A stretch of DNA of 64,000 nt. It comes from Pirellula sp. (GTDB taxonomy: Bacteria > Planctomycetota > Planctomycetia > Pirellulales > Lacipirellulaceae). Made by a program: the position numbers and the translations under genes. The DNA lies in NCBI GenBank assembly GCA_013822725.1, contig PNKX01000011.1, positions 1 through 64,000 of the forward strand, given 5' to 3'. Under the pieces are notes generated by a model. The model worked only from the letters and a program-made list of their open reading frames with translations. It had not been told where the DNA came from and did no database searches. Shown in pieces: positions 35,161 to 43,918 of the stretch (within the stretch, counting starts at the first letter, position 1; each line of letters starts with the position of its first letter).

Positions 35161-36960
35161 GTGAGGCCCGCTTTGAATCTCCACTACGTCGACTGGACCG
35201 TCATCGCCCTCTACTTCGTCGTGACGCTCGCCATCGGCCTCTACTACTCCCGCCGGGCCAGCGGCGACACGAGCGAGTTCTTCCTCTCCGGCCGCAACGC
35301 CCCCTGGTGGCTCGCCGGCACCTCGATGGTCGCCACCACGTTCGCCGCCGACACGCCGCTCGCCGTCACCGGCCTCGTCGCCAAGAACGGCATCGCTGGC
35401 AACTGGCTCTGGTGGAGCCTCGTGATGAGCGGCATGATGACCGTCTTTTTCTACGCCCGCCTCTGGCGCCGCGCCGACGTGATGACCGACGTCGAGTTTG
35501 CCGAACTCCGCTACTCGGGCCGCCCCGCCGCCTTCCTCCGCGGCTTCCGCGCGCTTTACCTCGGCGTACCGATGAACTGCATCGTCCTCGCCTGGGTCAA
35601 CCTCGCGATGATCAAGATTCTGCAGAACACCCTCGGCGTCACGCATTTGCAATCGGTCTTCATCCTCATCGGCCTCCTCCTCTTCACGGCGTTCTACACG
35701 ACGCTCGCTGGCCTCTGGGGCGTCCTCGTCACCGACCTGTTCCAGTTCGTCTTGATGATGGCGATGATCATCGTCCTCGCTTACTTCGCGGTCGACAGCG
35801 TCGGCGGCATCGATGAGCTGGTGATGAAAGTCACCGAGCGAGACGCCGTCACTGGCGTCGATGGCTCACGACTCGACTTTCTCCCGCCGCTCGACTCGGT
35901 CTGGATGCCGCTAATCGCCCTCTGCACCTACCTCGCCGTCAATTGGTGGGCCAGTTGGTACCCCGGCTCCGAGCCGGGCGGCGGCGGCTACGTCGCCCAG
36001 CGCATTTTCTCCGCGAAAGACGAACGTCACGGCGTCCTCGCTACCCTCTGGTTCAACGTCGCCCACTACGCGCTGCGCCCCTGGCCCTGGATTCTCACGG
36101 CCCTCGCCACGATCGTCCTCTATCCCGAGTTAAAAGATCCCGAGTCGGGCTACATCCTCATCTTCATGGACGAGAAAGTCTTCCCCTGGTATCTCCGCGG
36201 TTTCATCATCGCCGGCTTCGCGGCCGCCTACATGTCGACGATCGCCACGCAGCTCAATTGGGGCGCCTCGTACATCATCAACGATTTCTACCGTCGCTTC
36301 TTGGTCCGCGAGGGGAGCGAGCGCCACTACGTCCTCGCCTCGCAAGTCGCCACGGTGCTGCTCGTCGCAGTGTCGATCGTCGCCACCCAATATTTCGACT
36401 CCATCAGCGGCGCCTGGAAGCTGATGATGCTCACCGGCGCCGGCACCGGCACGGTCTACTTGCTGCGTTGGTATTGGTGGCGGATCAACGCCTGGTCCGA
36501 AGTCGTCGCGATGATCGTCGCCGCGGCCGTGTCCATCGGCCTGCAACTGAAGTGGGGCTCGTGGAGCGGCTGGAGCAGCGACGACCCCTCGCAGTTCGCG
36601 TACCTCATGCTCACCACCGTCGCCGTGACGTCGCTCGCCTGGATCGCCGCCACCTACCTCACCCCCGCCGAACCACTCGACAAGCTCACGGCGTTCTACC
36701 ATCGAGCCCGCCCCGCCGGCCCCGGCTGGCGCCCCGTCCGCCACGCCCTCGGCGCCGCCGCTCCCGAGCCGACCGAAAGCCTCGGCTCCCAATTCGCCAA
36801 CTGGCTCCTCGGCTGCACCCTGATCTACGCCTCCCTCTTCGGCATCGGCCACCTCGTCTTCAAAAACTGGCTCCCCGGCGCCGGCCTGTTAGCCCTCGCC
36901 CTCATCTGCGGCGCCGTCATTTCTCGTAACCTAAACTTTCAAAACAATGCGGAAGGATGA
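35161..36960 (+). CDS. Sodium:solute symporter family protein
   Basis: A 599-residue SSS-family transporter beginning at GTG 35161, with about 13-14 membrane spans. Landmarks are WTVIALYFVVTLAIGLYYSRR, the SEFFLSGRNAPWWLAGTSM region, VATTFAADTPLAVTGLV, GGGGYVAQRIFSAKDERHGV, and AAYMSTIATQLNWGASYIIN. This branch is common in planctomycetes. Substrates may be sugars, amino acids or carboxylates and cannot be read here. The C-terminal residues NAEG and the stop are encoded by the left arm of an inverted repeat. It differs from the fucose-operon symporter in length and motifs, so it is not a recent duplicate. Confidence 0.9.
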   Translation: MRPALNLHYVDWTVIALYFVVTLAIGLYYSRRASGDTSEFFLSGRNAPWWLAGTSMVATTFAADTPLAVTGLVAKNGIAGNWLWWSLVMSGMMTVFFYARLWRRADVMTDVEFAELRYSGRPAAFLRGFRALYLGVPMNCIVLAWVNLAMIKILQNTLGVTHLQSVFILIGLLLFTAFYTTLAGLWGVLVTDLFQFVLMMAMIIVLAYFAVDSVGGIDELVMKVTERDAVTGVDGSRLDFLPPLDSVWMPLIALCTYLAVNWWASWYPGSEPGGGGYVAQRIFSAKDERHGVLATLWFNVAHYALRPWPWILTALATIVLYPELKDPESGYILIFMDEKVFPWYLRGFIIAGFAAAYMSTIATQLNWGASYIINDFYRRFLVREGSERHYVLASQVATVLLVAVSIVATQYFDSISGAWKLMMLTGAGTGTVYLLRWYWWRINAWSEVVAMIVAAAVSIGLQLKWGSWSGWSSDDPSQFAYLMLTTVAVTSLAWIAATYLTPAEPLDKLTAFYHRARPAGPGWRPVRHALGAAAPEPTESLGSQFANWLLGCTLIYASLFGIGHLVFKNWLPGAGLLALALICGAVISRNLNFQNNAEG

Positions 36961-37039
36961 ATGCTGAATGCGGAATAGCAAGCACCGGCATTTCCACTTT
37001 CCCATTTGTTCTTCCTTCAGCATTCCGCATTCATCCTTC
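36952..37039. repeat. Interleaved inverted repeat overlapping a stop codon
   Basis: GAAGGATGAATG at 36952-36963 pairs with 37028-37039, and GAATGCGGAAT at 36966-36976 pairs with 37022-37032. The words are those of the 35034-35101 hairpin in another order. The left arm contains the symporter stop (TGA at 36958-36960). The right arm ends 11 bases before the next ATG. Confidence 0.7.
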
Positions 37040-37050
37040 GACCTTTCCCC

Positions 37051-38520
37051 ATGCAACTCCAACTCCTCTTCCCCAACGCCGCGCAAGTCCTCCCCAGCAT
37101 CAGCGCCTTCACGCGCGAAACGCTCCGCCAATACCCCTTCGATGACGCAACAGCCGACCAAGTCGCTCAGTGCGTTCTCGCCGCCGCGCAAAACGCCGTC
37201 GATCACGCCTACCCCGCCGGCGAGCAAGGCGAGATCAAGCTCAGCGTCAGCGAAGTTCACGGCAAACTTGAGTTCCTCATCCGTGACGACGGCTTGCCGC
37301 AGGATATCGACGCTCTCGAACGCCGCCTACACGAACCGCAACTCGCCGCCGGCGCGCACGCCCTCGATTGGCCCGGCCTCGAAGCCGTCGACGAAATCCA
37401 CTGGATCGGCTACGGCCGCGAGGGCAAGGCGATTCAAATCGTCAAATGGCTCCATGACAATCACATCGCCGAAGATAAAGCCGCCACCGAGCTGACGCCC
37501 TTCAACGATGAGGCCCCTCTCGCCCCGCCGCAAGCCTACGAAGTTCGCCGCATGCGCGCGGGCGAAGCAGTCCAAGTCTCGCAGCTGATGTACCGCGCCT
37601 ACGGCAACACCTACCTCAACGAAGACGTCTACTATCCCGAACGGGTCGCCGCGCAAGACGCCGCCGGTACGGTGATCTCCTTCGTCGCCGTCGGCGCCGG
37701 CGGCCAGGTCGCCGGCCACTATGCCTGGGAGCGGAGCGTCGCCGGCCCCGTCGTCGAAGGGGGCCAAGCCGTCGTCGACCCCTCCCACCGCGGCCGCGGC
37801 CTGCTCGATCGCATGAAGGAAGCGGCCCTCGAAGAGGCCGCGCGGCTAGAACTCCTCGGCTGGTACGCCGACGCCGTCGCCGTTCACACCCGCACGCAGC
37901 AATCGAACATCAGCCACGGCGGCCATCTGACCTGCGTCGATCTGGCAATCGCTCCCCGCACGCAAGAGTTCCGCAACATCTCGACGAACCTGCCGCAGCG
38001 CATCACCTGTCTCTTCTTCTTCCACTGGCTCACCGCACCGACGCGCCGCACGATCTTCGTCCCCGAGCGCCATCGTTCGCTCGTGGCCGAGATCTACGCG
38101 AAGCTCGACGCCCCCATGGAATTCGGCCACCCCGCCCCCGCCGCCGGGCACGGCGCGATCCGCATTTCGATCTCCGCCGACCGCGCCACGATCCGCGCCG
38201 AACAACTCGGCGGCGACACGGCCCACCAGATTCGCCACGCCAAGCGCGAGATCGTCGAACGCTCCCACGCCGAGGTCGTCTACGCCGAACTCCCGCTCAG
38301 CGACCCCGCAACCCCATCGGTCGCCGAAGCCCTCGAAGCCGAAGGCTTCGGCTTCCTCGGCGTCGCCCCCTGCTGCGCCCCAGGCGGCGACGACCTCCTC
38401 CGCCTGGCCTACATCGTCGAACCGCTCCAGCGCGACCCGATCAAGACCGCCGACGAATTCTGCGCCAAACTCGTCGACTACGCCCTCGCCGAACAACAAC
38501 GCGTGCAGTCAGCGCTGTAA
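37051..38520 (+). CDS. Kinase-like ATPase (RsbW type) fused to GNAT acetyltransferase
   Basis: Start set at ATG 37051; the frame to 37006 lies in repeat sequence. The 489-residue protein has an N-terminal histidine-kinase-like ATPase domain of the anti-sigma type (about 1-130). Its N-box is QNAVDHAYPAGEQG and its G1 box is FLIRDDGLPQD; there is no His phosphorylation site. Residues about 170-310 are a GNAT domain (YEVRRMRAGEAVQVSQLMYRAYG, AVVDPSHRGRGLLDRM with the acetyl-CoA loop). The last 170 residues resemble a second, weaker acyltransferase-like unit. Such fusions suggest signalling that ends in acetylation or ligand sensing. No sigma factor or antagonist gene is adjacent. Confidence 0.75.
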   Translation: MQLQLLFPNAAQVLPSISAFTRETLRQYPFDDATADQVAQCVLAAAQNAVDHAYPAGEQGEIKLSVSEVHGKLEFLIRDDGLPQDIDALERRLHEPQLAAGAHALDWPGLEAVDEIHWIGYGREGKAIQIVKWLHDNHIAEDKAATELTPFNDEAPLAPPQAYEVRRMRAGEAVQVSQLMYRAYGNTYLNEDVYYPERVAAQDAAGTVISFVAVGAGGQVAGHYAWERSVAGPVVEGGQAVVDPSHRGRGLLDRMKEAALEEAARLELLGWYADAVAVHTRTQQSNISHGGHLTCVDLAIAPRTQEFRNISTNLPQRITCLFFFHWLTAPTRRTIFVPERHRSLVAEIYAKLDAPMEFGHPAPAAGHGAIRISISADRATIRAEQLGGDTAHQIRHAKREIVERSHAEVVYAELPLSDPATPSVAEALEAEGFGFLGVAPCCAPGGDDLLRLAYIVEPLQRDPIKTADEFCAKLVDYALAEQQRVQSAL

Positions 38521-38895
38521 CCCCTCTTCACCGCAACACGTTAGCCGCAACGCGCCAGCGGAGCGCGCGTAAATCGCCGAGCCGCCGAACCCTTGTCAAG
38601 ATGGCCAAAAGTGCCACCTCGAAAAACCGCCCCATCCATGCGACAATCACGCCAACGCTGTGGCGTGCCGCTCAAGCTGCCGCATGCGTCTCAAGAATGC
38701 GCGGCGAGTTTCCGAAGACTCGCTTCTGTCCACGAAATGTCCAAACGCCTCGGTTTTGTCCATCAAACAGTGACAAAACAATGGTTCCGAAAAATGCTCG
38801 ATTTCTCGACCAATACCGAACTAGCCGCCGCGCCAACGCCTAGTTTTGTCCACTCCAATCAACATTAGCAATCTGACAAAACGTCTCTTCGCCAC
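38521..38895. promoter_or_regulatory. Leader region of pyruvate carboxylase with repeated inverted motifs
   Basis: This 375-base gap has no convincing gene; two short overlapping plus-strand frames look non-coding. It holds GTTTTGTC...GACAAAAC twice: 38753-38760 with 38772-38779 (11 bases between), and 38843-38850 with 38875-38882 (24 bases between). The word TGTCCA recurs at 38727, 38738, 38757 and 38847. The last copy ends 13 bases before the carboxylase ATG. This layout suits a repressor or activator binding region or paired RNA hairpins. Confidence 0.5.
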
Positions 38896-41800
38896 ATGAA
38901 ACAAATCCGCAGACTTCTCGCAGCCAACCGTAGTGAAATCGCCATCCGCGTATTCCGGAGCGCTCACGAGCTTGGCATCCGCACCGTGGCGATGTATTCC
39001 CACGAAGACCGCTACGCCCTCCACCGTTTCAAGGCCGACGAGGCCTACCCGGTCGGCAAGGAAGGGCAGCCGCTGCAGTCGTACCTCAACATCGAGGGGG
39101 TGATCGCGCTCGCCAAGCAACACGACATCGACGCGATCCATCCCGGCTACGGGTTCCTGTCGGAGAATCCGAAGTTCGCTAAGGCGTGCGAAGAGGCGGG
39201 GATCATCTTCGTCGGCCCTCGCGTAGAACTCTTGGAAGGGCTCGGCGACAAGATCAAGGCCCGCGAGCTTGCCATCAAGGTCGGCGTTCCGGTCCTCGGC
39301 GGCAGCGACACTCCCATCGTCGACGTGGCGGAGGGGTTGAAGACCGCGGAGAAGCTTGGCTTCCCGATCATTCTCAAGGCGGCCCACGGCGGCGGCGGCC
39401 GCGGGATGCGCGTCGTCAACGATCCGAAGGATTTCGTCGACTCCTACGAATCGGCCAAACGCGAGTCGCTCACGGCGTTCGGCAGTCCCGAGATCTTCGT
39501 GGAGAAATTCATCCAGCGGGCCCGCCACATCGAGGTCCAACTCCTCGGCGACCGCCACGGCAACCTCGTCCACCTCTTCGAACGCGACTGCTCGGTGCAG
39601 CGTCGGCATCAGAAGGTCGTCGAGATCGCTCCGGCGCCGAACCTCCCCGGCGAGGTGCGGAGCCGGCTCTGCGAAGCGGCGGTCCAGATCGGCGCTGCGG
39701 TGAAGTACGACAACGCGGGCACGGTCGAGTTTCTAGTCGACGCCGACACGAACGAGTTTTACTTCATCGAGGTGAATCCTCGCATTCAGGTCGAGCATAC
39801 GGTCACCGAGGAGGTGACTGGCATCGACATCGTCCGTTCGCAGATTCTGATCGCTCAGGGCGAGCCCCTCAGCAGCCCGGCGATCGGCATCCCGTCGCAG
39901 GCGGCGGTCGAGACGACCGGCTTTGCCATCCAGTCGCGGGTGACGACCGAAGACCCATCGAACCGGTTCATGCCCGACTATGGCCGCGTGACCCACTACC
40001 GCTCGGCCGGCGGCATGGGGGTCCGGCTCGACGCGGGGACGGCGTTTTCCGGCGCCGTGGTCTTCCCCTACTACGACTCGCTGTTGGTAAAGGTTAGCGC
40101 GTGGGGCCGCACATTCGTCGACTCGGCGGAGAGGATGGAACGCTGCCTCCAAGAGTTCCGCATCCGCGGCGTGAAGACGAACATCCCGTTCCTCACCCGG
40201 CTGATCACCGACCCCACCTTCATGGCGGGCAACTGCACGACGCGGTTCATCGACGAGACGCCGTCGCTGTTCGACTTCGTCCCCCGCCGCGACCGGGCGA
40301 CGAAGCTCCTCACCTACATCGGCGATACGATCGTCAACGGCAACGCGATCGTGAAGGGCCAACCCCGCGCCAAACGGCGCGAACCGGCCGTGCTGCCGGC
40401 GGTCGACACGCAGTCGCCGTTGCCCAAAGGAACCCGCGACAGGTTGAAGGAACTGGGAGTCAAAGGGTTCACCCAGTGGGTCAAGGAGCAAAAACCGCTC
40501 CTCTGGACCGACACGACGATGCGCGACGCCCACCAGTCGCTGCTGGCGACTCGGTTCCGCACCTACGACCTCGCGGTCATCGCTGACGCTTACGCGCGGA
40601 ACGCGGCGGACCTCTTCTCGATCGAGATGTGGGGCGGGGCGACGTTCGATACGTCGATGCGGTTCCTGAAAGAATCCCCCTGGCTGCGGCTGGAGGTCCT
40701 GCGTGAAAAGATCCCGAACGTCTTGTTCCAGATGCTGCTGCGGGCCTCCAGCGCGATGGGCTACGCGAACTATCCCGATAACGTCGTCGCCGAGTGTGTT
40801 CGCGAGTCGGCCGCGGCGGGGATCGACGTCTTTCGCATCTTCGACGCGCTGAACTGGACCCCCAACATGCGGGTAGCCATGGAGGCGGTCCAGCAAACCG
40901 ACGCCATCTGCGAGGCGGCCATCTGCTACACCGGCGACATTCTGAATCCCCAGCGGACGAAGTACAGCTTGCAGTACTACGTCGACTTGGCAAAAGAGTT
41001 GGAGCAAATGGGGGCTCATATCCTGGCGATCAAGGATATGGCGGGGCTGCTCAAGCCGCATGCGGCGGCGGTACTGGTGAAGGCGCTCAAGGAAGAGATC
41101 GGCATCCCGATTCACTTTCACACGCACGACACGGGCGGCGTCCAGGCGGCGTCGATCCTGAACGCCGCCGAGGCGGGACTCGACATCGCTGACGGGGCGC
41201 TTGCCTCAATGTCGGGCGGTACCTCGCAGCCGAACCTCAACACGATGGTTGAAGGACTGCGGTTCACGCCGCGGGCGTCGAACCTTGACGCGGCCTCGCT
41301 CGATGCCATCTCCGAATACTGGCGCGAGGCGCGCGAGTTCTATACCCCGTTCGAAAGTCCCGTGTTGGCCGCTGGCGCCGACCTCTACCAGCACGAGATG
41401 CCCGGCGGACAGTACACGAACCTGTTCCAACAGGCCCAGGCGCTCGGCTTAGCGTCGCGGTGGCTGGAAGTCTGCCGCGTCTACGCCGACGTGAACCAGC
41501 TCTTTGGCGATATCGTCAAAGTGACGCCGACGTCGAAGGCCGTGGGCGATATGGCTCTGTTCCTCGTGGCGAACGACCTGAGTTGTGCGGAGTTGATGGC
41601 GACCGACCGCGAGTTGGCGTTCCCGCGGTCGGTGCTCGACCTCCTGGGCGGCAAGATGGGGCAGACCGTCTTCGGCTTCCCGCAGGAAGTGCAGAAGCGC
41701 ATTCTGCGTGACGAGAAACCAGTCGAAGGCCGCCCCGGCGACACGCTGCCGCCGGCGGATTTCGCCGCGGCGAAGGAGAAGATCACTCCGCTTACCGAAG

Positions 41801-42339
41801 GCGAACCGACGCCACAGGACGTCGTCTCGCACTTCATGTACCCGCAGGTCTTCGAGCAGTTCGCTCAGCACCAGCAGCACTACGGCGACACTGGCGTCCT
41901 GCCGACGTCCGTCTTTCTCTACGGCATGGAGTCGCAGGAGGAAATTGCCGTCGACATCGAGCCGGGCAAGACGCTCATCATCAAGTTCCTCACGGTCGGG
42001 GAGCCGCATGCTGACGGGACGAGAGGCGTTTTCTTCGAACTCAACGGCCAGCCGCGCGAGGTGACGGTGACCGATCGTTCGCTCGTGAACGAAGCGACCG
42101 TCGCCGCGAAGGCCGACCCGAACAATCCGAAGCAGATCGGCGCGAGCATGCCCGGCATGGTGGTATTGGTCGCCGTCCAGGCCGGCGAGAAGGTCGCCAA
42201 GGGCCAAAAGCTGATGACGCTCGAAGCGATGAAGATGGAGACCACCATCGCCGCCGAGGCCGACGGCATGGTGGCGACGATTCACGTCGGCACGGGGGGA
42301 CAAGTCGAGGCGGGCGACTTGCTGATCACGCTGGAGTGA
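38896..42339 (+). CDS. pyc: Pyruvate carboxylase
   Basis: A 1147-residue single-chain biotin enzyme that carboxylates pyruvate to oxaloacetate, replenishing the citric acid cycle and feeding gluconeogenesis. Order of domains: biotin carboxylase (about 1-460) with IRRLLAANRSEIAIRVFRS, the ATP-grasp glycine loop HGGGGRGMR, and EVNPRIQVEHTVTEEVTG; carboxyltransferase (about 520-810) with TTMRDAHQSLLATRFRTYD, the Lys-bearing AIKDMAGLLKP, and HFHTHDTGG; PC tetramerisation region; and biotinyl domain (about 1075-1147) with AMKM, where Lys1113 carries biotin. Length matches the family. Start at ATG 38896 gives the conserved N-terminus. Upstream inverted motifs may regulate it. Confidence 0.96.
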   Translation: MKQIRRLLAANRSEIAIRVFRSAHELGIRTVAMYSHEDRYALHRFKADEAYPVGKEGQPLQSYLNIEGVIALAKQHDIDAIHPGYGFLSENPKFAKACEEAGIIFVGPRVELLEGLGDKIKARELAIKVGVPVLGGSDTPIVDVAEGLKTAEKLGFPIILKAAHGGGGRGMRVVNDPKDFVDSYESAKRESLTAFGSPEIFVEKFIQRARHIEVQLLGDRHGNLVHLFERDCSVQRRHQKVVEIAPAPNLPGEVRSRLCEAAVQIGAAVKYDNAGTVEFLVDADTNEFYFIEVNPRIQVEHTVTEEVTGIDIVRSQILIAQGEPLSSPAIGIPSQAAVETTGFAIQSRVTTEDPSNRFMPDYGRVTHYRSAGGMGVRLDAGTAFSGAVVFPYYDSLLVKVSAWGRTFVDSAERMERCLQEFRIRGVKTNIPFLTRLITDPTFMAGNCTTRFIDETPSLFDFVPRRDRATKLLTYIGDTIVNGNAIVKGQPRAKRREPAVLPAVDTQSPLPKGTRDRLKELGVKGFTQWVKEQKPLLWTDTTMRDAHQSLLATRFRTYDLAVIADAYARNAADLFSIEMWGGATFDTSMRFLKESPWLRLEVLREKIPNVLFQMLLRASSAMGYANYPDNVVAECVRESAAAGIDVFRIFDALNWTPNMRVAMEAVQQTDAICEAAICYTGDILNPQRTKYSLQYYVDLAKELEQMGAHILAIKDMAGLLKPHAAAVLVKALKEEIGIPIHFHTHDTGGVQAASILNAAEAGLDIADGALASMSGGTSQPNLNTMVEGLRFTPRASNLDAASLDAISEYWREAREFYTPFESPVLAAGADLYQHEMPGGQYTNLFQQAQALGLASRWLEVCRVYADVNQLFGDIVKVTPTSKAVGDMALFLVANDLSCAELMATDRELAFPRSVLDLLGGKMGQTVFGFPQEVQKRILRDEKPVEGRPGDTLPPADFAAAKEKITPLTEGEPTPQDVVSHFMYPQVFEQFAQHQQHYGDTGVLPTSVFLYGMESQEEIAVDIEPGKTLIIKFLTVGEPHADGTRGVFFELNGQPREVTVTDRSLVNEATVAAKADPNNPKQIGASMPGMVVLVAVQAGEKVAKGQKLMTLEAMKMETTIAAEADGMVATIHVGTGGQVEAGDLLITLE

Positions 42340-42350
42340 GAGAAGAATAT

Positions 42351-42445
42351 GGAACCGCCGATGAACGCAGATAGACGCAAATGATTGAAATGTTTATTCA
42401 ATCTCTTGCTTAGATCTGCGTTCATCGGCGCTTATCTGCGGTTCC
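42351..42445. repeat. Inverted repeat between convergent genes
   Basis: The segment at 42357-42372 (GCCGATGAACGCAGAT) is exactly complementary to 42414-42429, and GGAACCGC at 42351-42358 pairs with 42438-42445. The right arm lies inside the 3' end of the convergent minus-strand gene and encodes its last residues and stop. Confidence 0.75.
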
Positions 42446-42823
42446 TTCTTCATTTGCTTCTTCGTCCTCCTCGGTATCGAGGTGAAACCGATGCATCACG
42501 CGATGGAGCAGGGGTGCCAGGATCAGTCCGCTCACCAGGATGAGGGCGAGGCCGCTATAGAGCGCGTACCACCCGGCGAAGCACTTGCCGCCCCAGGTCT
42601 GCAACGGCCCCATCGGCCCCATGCCGGAAAGGATCATCGAGGCGTTGATAAACGCATCGATCCACGACATCGACTCGAAATAATGATACCCGGCCATGCC
42701 GGCTAGCAACGACAAACCAATGAGCAGGGCGGCCGCCACTAGATTGCCGCCCAATCGACGAGCAAACGAGCTCTTCGAGAGCAACGGTTCGTGTTTCGAT
42801 TCGTAGTTGAAGAGTCGCGGCAT
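42422..42823 (-). CDS. Small two- or three-span membrane protein, channel-like
   Basis: A 133-residue conserved hypothetical type. It begins with MPRLFNYESKHEPLL and has a first span at about 29-50 (VAAALLIGLSLLAGMAGYHY). A loop follows with MSWIDAFINASMILSGMGPMGPL, resembling the pore helix of small cation channels, and a second span lies at about 85-108. The tail is acidic and then basic. Related proteins are widespread in bacteria and sometimes grouped with two-span potassium channels, but the GYG-type filter is absent (GMG instead), so transport is unproven. The last seven residues (TADKRR and the preceding Gly) are encoded by an inverted-repeat arm. Confidence 0.7.
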   Translation of the reverse strand: MPRLFNYESKHEPLLSKSSFARRLGGNLVAAALLIGLSLLAGMAGYHYFESMSWIDAFINASMILSGMGPMGPLQTWGGKCFAGWYALYSGLALILVSGLILAPLLHRVMHRFHLDTEEDEEANEEGTADKRR

Positions 42824-42994
42824 AGCGAATCGGCCTGAATGATCGCGTTTACCCGACGAATGCCCCAGTCTTGTCGCCTGGGTTCTCGGTAACGATCAAA
42901 CATACCGTTTTCATCGCTACGCGAAATGGCAGTCTCTTAAACTAACGCGGCGGATTGGGGCCATTCGACGTCGATTGCGGCGCCGCCAACATAA

Positions 42995-43027
42995 TACGGC
43001 TGGCTTGCGCTCCGCAAGCCAGCCGTA
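42995..43027 (-). terminator. 15-bp perfect hairpin after PEP-CTERM gene
   Basis: TACGGCTGGCTTGCG at 42995-43009 pairs fully with 43013-43027 around a three-base loop. It lies 38 bases downstream of the minus-strand PEP-CTERM stop and is followed in that direction by TTATGTT. It may terminate that transcript or belong to the palindromic repeat set. Confidence 0.5.
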
Positions 43028-43065
43028 CCTGATATCGAGTAATACAGTTTTCCTAGCGCAGTCTC

Positions 43066-43857
43066 TTAATTCCGTTGTCGTCGACGCGACAGACGCCCCA
43101 CGGCCGCGACGCCGATGGCGAGCAGGCTAAGCGATTGAGGTTCGGGCACGCCGATCACATCGAGTTCCCAAATCAATGGCGAAGAGACCGGCGCGTTTTT
43201 CAGATCGTTGACCCCGGTGAATGGATTGACGCCGTCGAACGGATCTCGCATTTCGCCCTGCGTGTTGTCGACCGCATAGAGATCGAAGATGACGTGCGTC
43301 ACTCCAGTCGCGAGCGGACCGCCGCCGTCGTTCGTGACGGAAACCAACGTCGATCCCCACTGTCCCAAATTCACCGTCCCCGAGAGATCAGACTGAAAAT
43401 ATCCCAGCGTCGAGAAGCTGCCGCCGCCGTTGGTGGAGAGGCTGATGACCGTCGTCGAGAAGACGCGGCCATCCTTGCCGTTATTGCCTGAGAGGATCTG
43501 GATTTTCTGAATGTCCTGCGGCGAACCCAGGGAATACTGGACGCGCTTAGCCGGCGCTCCCGCAGCAGGAAAATCATTCAGCAGGCCGTTAAGTCCCGTG
43601 TTGTTGACGTCATCGGTGAAGGTCGGCAATCCCTCGGGCAGCAAGGTGTTTCCGGAAGCCGGATTTGCGGGGTGCCAGCCGGTATCGCCAGCCAATTCGG
43701 TCGCGATCAGACCGGAGATCAAATCGTTGACTGCAATATTTGCAGCCAGCGAAGTGTTCTCGGCGCCATGGAGCGTCACCGCCGTTGGGGCGGCCGACGC
43801 CTGCTGAAGCCCGAGCGCCGCCGCCATCGCGGCGGCAATGCCGAATGCAATCTTCAT
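43066..43857 (-). CDS. PEP-CTERM protein (pair 3, short member)
   Basis: A 263-residue exported protein with signal MKIAFGIAAAMAAALGLQQA, then a beta-rich body: TELAGDTGWHPANPASG, LNDFPAAGAPAKRVQYSL, QDIQKIQILSGNNGKDGRVFS, LYAVDNTQGEMRDPFDGVNP, and SSPLIWELDVIG. Discoidin-like sugar binding is possible from the QKIQI...DGR pattern. The tail is VPEPQSLSLLAIGVAAVGRL plus SRRRQRN. The body runs directly into the sorting signal, without a dockerin-like segment. It is 61 bases downstream of its paralogue on the same strand. Function unknown. Confidence 0.86.
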   Translation of the reverse strand: MKIAFGIAAAMAAALGLQQASAAPTAVTLHGAENTSLAANIAVNDLISGLIATELAGDTGWHPANPASGNTLLPEGLPTFTDDVNNTGLNGLLNDFPAAGAPAKRVQYSLGSPQDIQKIQILSGNNGKDGRVFSTTVISLSTNGGGSFSTLGYFQSDLSGTVNLGQWGSTLVSVTNDGGGPLATGVTHVIFDLYAVDNTQGEMRDPFDGVNPFTGVNDLKNAPVSSPLIWELDVIGVPEPQSLSLLAIGVAAVGRLSRRRQRN

Positions 43858-43918
43858 TAGTCAATTCCTCGTGGTGAGAGAAGCCGAAAAGCGAATAGAG
43901 AAGTTTGAGAACGTCGCT

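Noticed and set aside
34687..35652. 321-codon minus-strand frame spanning a permease end, repeats and a symporter start
   Set aside because: It reads through the repeat arms and two coding genes in antisense. Glu/Gly-rich shadow.
38593..38868. Short plus-strand frames in the pyruvate carboxylase leader
   Set aside because: Two overlapping frames with Arg/Ala/Pro-rich composition and no start signal. The repeated TGTCCA words explain their pattern better.
39733..41127. 464-codon minus-strand frame inside pyruvate carboxylase
   Set aside because: It is antisense to a fully conserved enzyme and is Arg/Asp/Val-rich with no domain.
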